From: Candidatus Rokuibacteriota bacterium
GTDB lineage: Bacteria > Methylomirabilota > Methylomirabilia > Rokubacteriales > CSP1-6
DNA length: 6,578 nt
Direction of reading: 5' to 3'
Assembly: GCA_016179165.1 (NCBI GenBank)
Contig: JACORX010000346.1
Location: 1-6,578, forward strand
The notes beneath the pieces are model-generated. The model ran no database searches. It saw only the letters and a program-made list of their open reading frames with translations, and was not told the origin of the DNA. Position numbers and translations under genes: made by a program. Shown piece by piece: positions 5,361 through 6,578 of the stretch (the first letter of the stretch is position 1; every line of letters begins with the position of its first letter).

Positions 5361-5540
5361 GCACGACACGTCCTCACGGCGGGGGACTCGGCGGACGTCC
5401 TGCCAGGAACTCGGCCCGCATGGGAGCTCGACCTGGCGGCGTGGTCGTGGTCGAGTCGGATCGCGTCACCCCCGATTCGCGGCGCCATCGCTCGCTGTCG
5501 CCCGCGTGATCATGGCGAGCAACCGCTGCGCCGCGGCGAG
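5361..5540. other. Stretch between transposase remnant and small basic gene
   Basis: I see no gene or clear regulatory site. It may contain more of the eroded IS91-type element upstream of FAIDVL, but the translation no longer shows recognisable motifs. Confidence 0.35.
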
Positions 5541-5729
5541 CTACCCGCCGCTCAGCGCCCGCAACCGCGTCGCGACCTCGGCCGCCAGCTTGTCGCGCCG
5601 GCGATCGAGCGGGCGCACGACACGCGCGTACCGAGCCTGGCGCTTCCGGCGCACCGCTTCGAGCGCCAGGACGGCCTTCACGTAGCCATTCACCTTCCGG
5701 CTTCCCGATCTCGGGATGACGCGCATCAT
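5541..5729 (-). CDS. Small basic helical protein of unknown function
   Basis: A predicted 62-residue protein, about one third Arg/Lys, with a core (YVKAVLALEAVRRKRQARYA, then RRRDKLAAEVATRLRAL) that should form one or two amphipathic helices. No membrane segment, cysteine or known motif is visible. Two methionine codons are close together; the ATG at 5729 is preferred because AAGGAG (5744-5739) lies 9 nt before it, whereas the ATG at 5738 abuts that site. It follows the nuclease gene by 30 nt on the same strand, so the two are likely cotranscribed. The charge suggests nucleic-acid binding, or an accessory of the nuclease, but this is inference only. It is short enough that being non-coding cannot be excluded. 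Confidence 0.5.
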   Translation of the reverse strand: MMRVIPRSGSRKVNGYVKAVLALEAVRRKRQARYARVVRPLDRRRDKLAAEVATRLRALSGG

Positions 5730-5759
5730 CGCGCTCATCTCCTTCCCCGGCGCCCGCGC

Positions 5760-6566
5760 CTACCGCCACGCCCAGCACCGGCTCCGAAACGGGCAGTCCT
5801 TGCACTGCCACCCCGGGTTCGGGTGGAACACGCCGGCCTCGATCGCGTGCAACACCTCGGCCGCCAGCCGGAAGAGCCGCAAGTTCGCCGCCCGATCGCG
5901 CTGCGTCAAGTAGCGGCAGAGCTCAGGCTGCTTCGTCTTGGTCAGCACGTCGAACCGGAGCCGGAGATCCTCCTGGTCGGCCAGGCCGTTCATCGCGGTC
6001 GCGTAGCTGTACACCGAGAGCTGAAGCGACGCGTCGGCCTGGAGGTCGGTGTACTTGCGCGCCGACGTCTTGAGATCCACGACCACGATGCGCCCCTCGG
6101 CGTCGCGCTCGACGAGATCGAGCGTGCCGACCAGCGCGCGGTCGAGCACCTCGCCGGTGTCGAGGTCGATCAGCGGCACGTCGAACGGCTGCTCGACCCC
6201 GGCGATCTCGATCCCGGGCTCCTGGTTCCGGTGGAGCACCGCGAGCATCCGGCCGGCCAGGTCGAGCAGGCTCTCCTTCGTGTCCTTCTCGCCGAAGCGG
6301 ATCGGTCGGTTGCCGGTCTCGAGCTGCCAGTACGCTTCGAAGAACGCCTGGACGTCGCCGAGGCTCGGCGGCGCGCCATCGGCCGTGCCGCGGAAGAGGA
6401 AGGCCGCGGCCCCGTGGATGCCGGAGCCGAAGGCCAGGGCCGCAGGCACGAACTCGGGCTGCAGGCGGTCCACGTAGGTGAATTTGTACTTGAGCGGGCA
6501 GCGGAGGTACTGATCGATTTGCGTGAACGAGACATGCGGCTGCTTGCGCATCTCGGGTGGCACCAT
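5760..6566 (-). CDS. Cas4/RecB-type PD-(D/E)XK nuclease with iron-sulphur cysteines
   Basis: A complete 268-residue member of the RecB-like/Cas4 branch of the PD-(D/E)XK superfamily, enzymes that cut or degrade DNA ends in repair, phage replication, defence or CRISPR adaptation. Motifs in order: SFTQIDQYLRCPLKYKF (13-29) with Cys23; His51 in FGSGIHGAA; Glu125; Asp150 in LVGTLDLV; Asp164 and Lys166 in VVVDLKTS; and the QLSVY motif with Gln182 and Tyr186. Cys255, Cys258 and Cys264 (CKDCPFRSRC) pair with Cys23 to form the four-cysteine 4Fe-4S arrangement known from AddB and Cas4. All catalytic residues look intact. There is no helicase part, so it is a stand-alone nuclease. The ATG at 6566 has GGAG 8 nt upstream (6578-6575). 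No CRISPR repeats or cas1/cas2 are in the window, so calling it Cas4 would be unsupported; a phage or island recombination nuclease is more neutral. Confidence 0.9.
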   Translation of the reverse strand: MVPPEMRKQPHVSFTQIDQYLRCPLKYKFTYVDRLQPEFVPAALAFGSGIHGAAAFLFRGTADGAPPSLGDVQAFFEAYWQLETGNRPIRFGEKDTKESLLDLAGRMLAVLHRNQEPGIEIAGVEQPFDVPLIDLDTGEVLDRALVGTLDLVERDAEGRIVVVDLKTSARKYTDLQADASLQLSVYSYATAMNGLADQEDLRLRFDVLTKTKQPELCRYLTQRDRAANLRLFRLAAEVLHAIEAGVFHPNPGWQCKDCPFRSRCWAWR

Positions 6567-6574
6567 GGCGATTT

Positions 6575-6578
6575 CTCC
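6575..6578 (-). promoter_or_regulatory. Ribosome binding site of the nuclease gene
   Basis: GGAG at the extreme window edge lies 8 nt before the ATG at 6566 and decides this start over the ATG five codons further in. Any promoter lies outside the window. Confidence 0.7.

Noticed and set aside
5374..5811. Minus-strand open frame of 145 codons overlapping the nuclease end and the small basic gene
   Set aside because: It has low-complexity Arg/Gly/Ala/Pro composition, and its first part is the frame-shifted end of the nuclease gene.

Overview
The window looks like a piece of chromosome or large contig from a GC-rich environmental bacterium. Coding is dense, Shine-Dalgarno sites are GGAG-like, TTG is used as a start, and there is a membrane pyrophosphatase of the bacterial HppA type. 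I cannot name the taxon from sequence alone; an uncultured soil or sediment lineage (Rokubacteria, NC10 or a deltaproteobacterium-like group) is only a guess.

Left part, 1-2551: housekeeping metabolism. The N-terminal third of a membrane-bound ion-translocating pyrophosphatase (hppA, minus strand, cut by the window edge) diverges from a MalY/PatB-type PLP-dependent C-S lyase or aminotransferase (plus strand). The 140-bp gap holds a good sigma70-like promoter for hppA and a promoter for the lyase gene placed so that its mRNA would be leaderless. A single-domain cupin (minus strand) converges on the lyase gene with only a 12-bp gap.

Middle part, 2580-3290: a complete type II toxin-antitoxin pair, vapB-vapC (minus strand, ATGA overlap). 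A perfect 9-bp inverted repeat upstream of vapB is the probable autoregulatory operator. Two hairpins follow or overlap the vapC stop.

Junction, about 3457-3503: a clean 3' half of a tRNA-Thr(CGU) gene, from the anticodon loop to the encoded CCA, with no 5' half. This is the usual signature of an attachment-site duplication left by an element that integrates into a tRNA gene. On that reading, DNA to the right (above 3503) is element or island DNA and DNA to the left is the original chromosome.

Right part, 3504-6578: candidate island, all real genes on the minus strand. From upstream to downstream they are a Cas4/RecB-type PD-(D/E)XK nuclease with a four-cysteine iron-sulphur signature, a small very basic helical protein, about 830 bp of gene-free DNA with debris (a decayed IS91-type transposase C-terminus and a LamG-type lectin-domain fragment), an unknown 108-residue protein, and a dCTP deaminase/dUTPase-fold protein whose position equivalent to the catalytic Glu138 of E. 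coli Dcd is Asp. The unknown gene and the deaminase-like gene are coupled (TGA followed directly by the TTG start). A DNA-end nuclease plus a nucleotide-pool enzyme next to a tRNA attachment scar fits a phage-derived or defence-type island, but this function is inferred, not shown.
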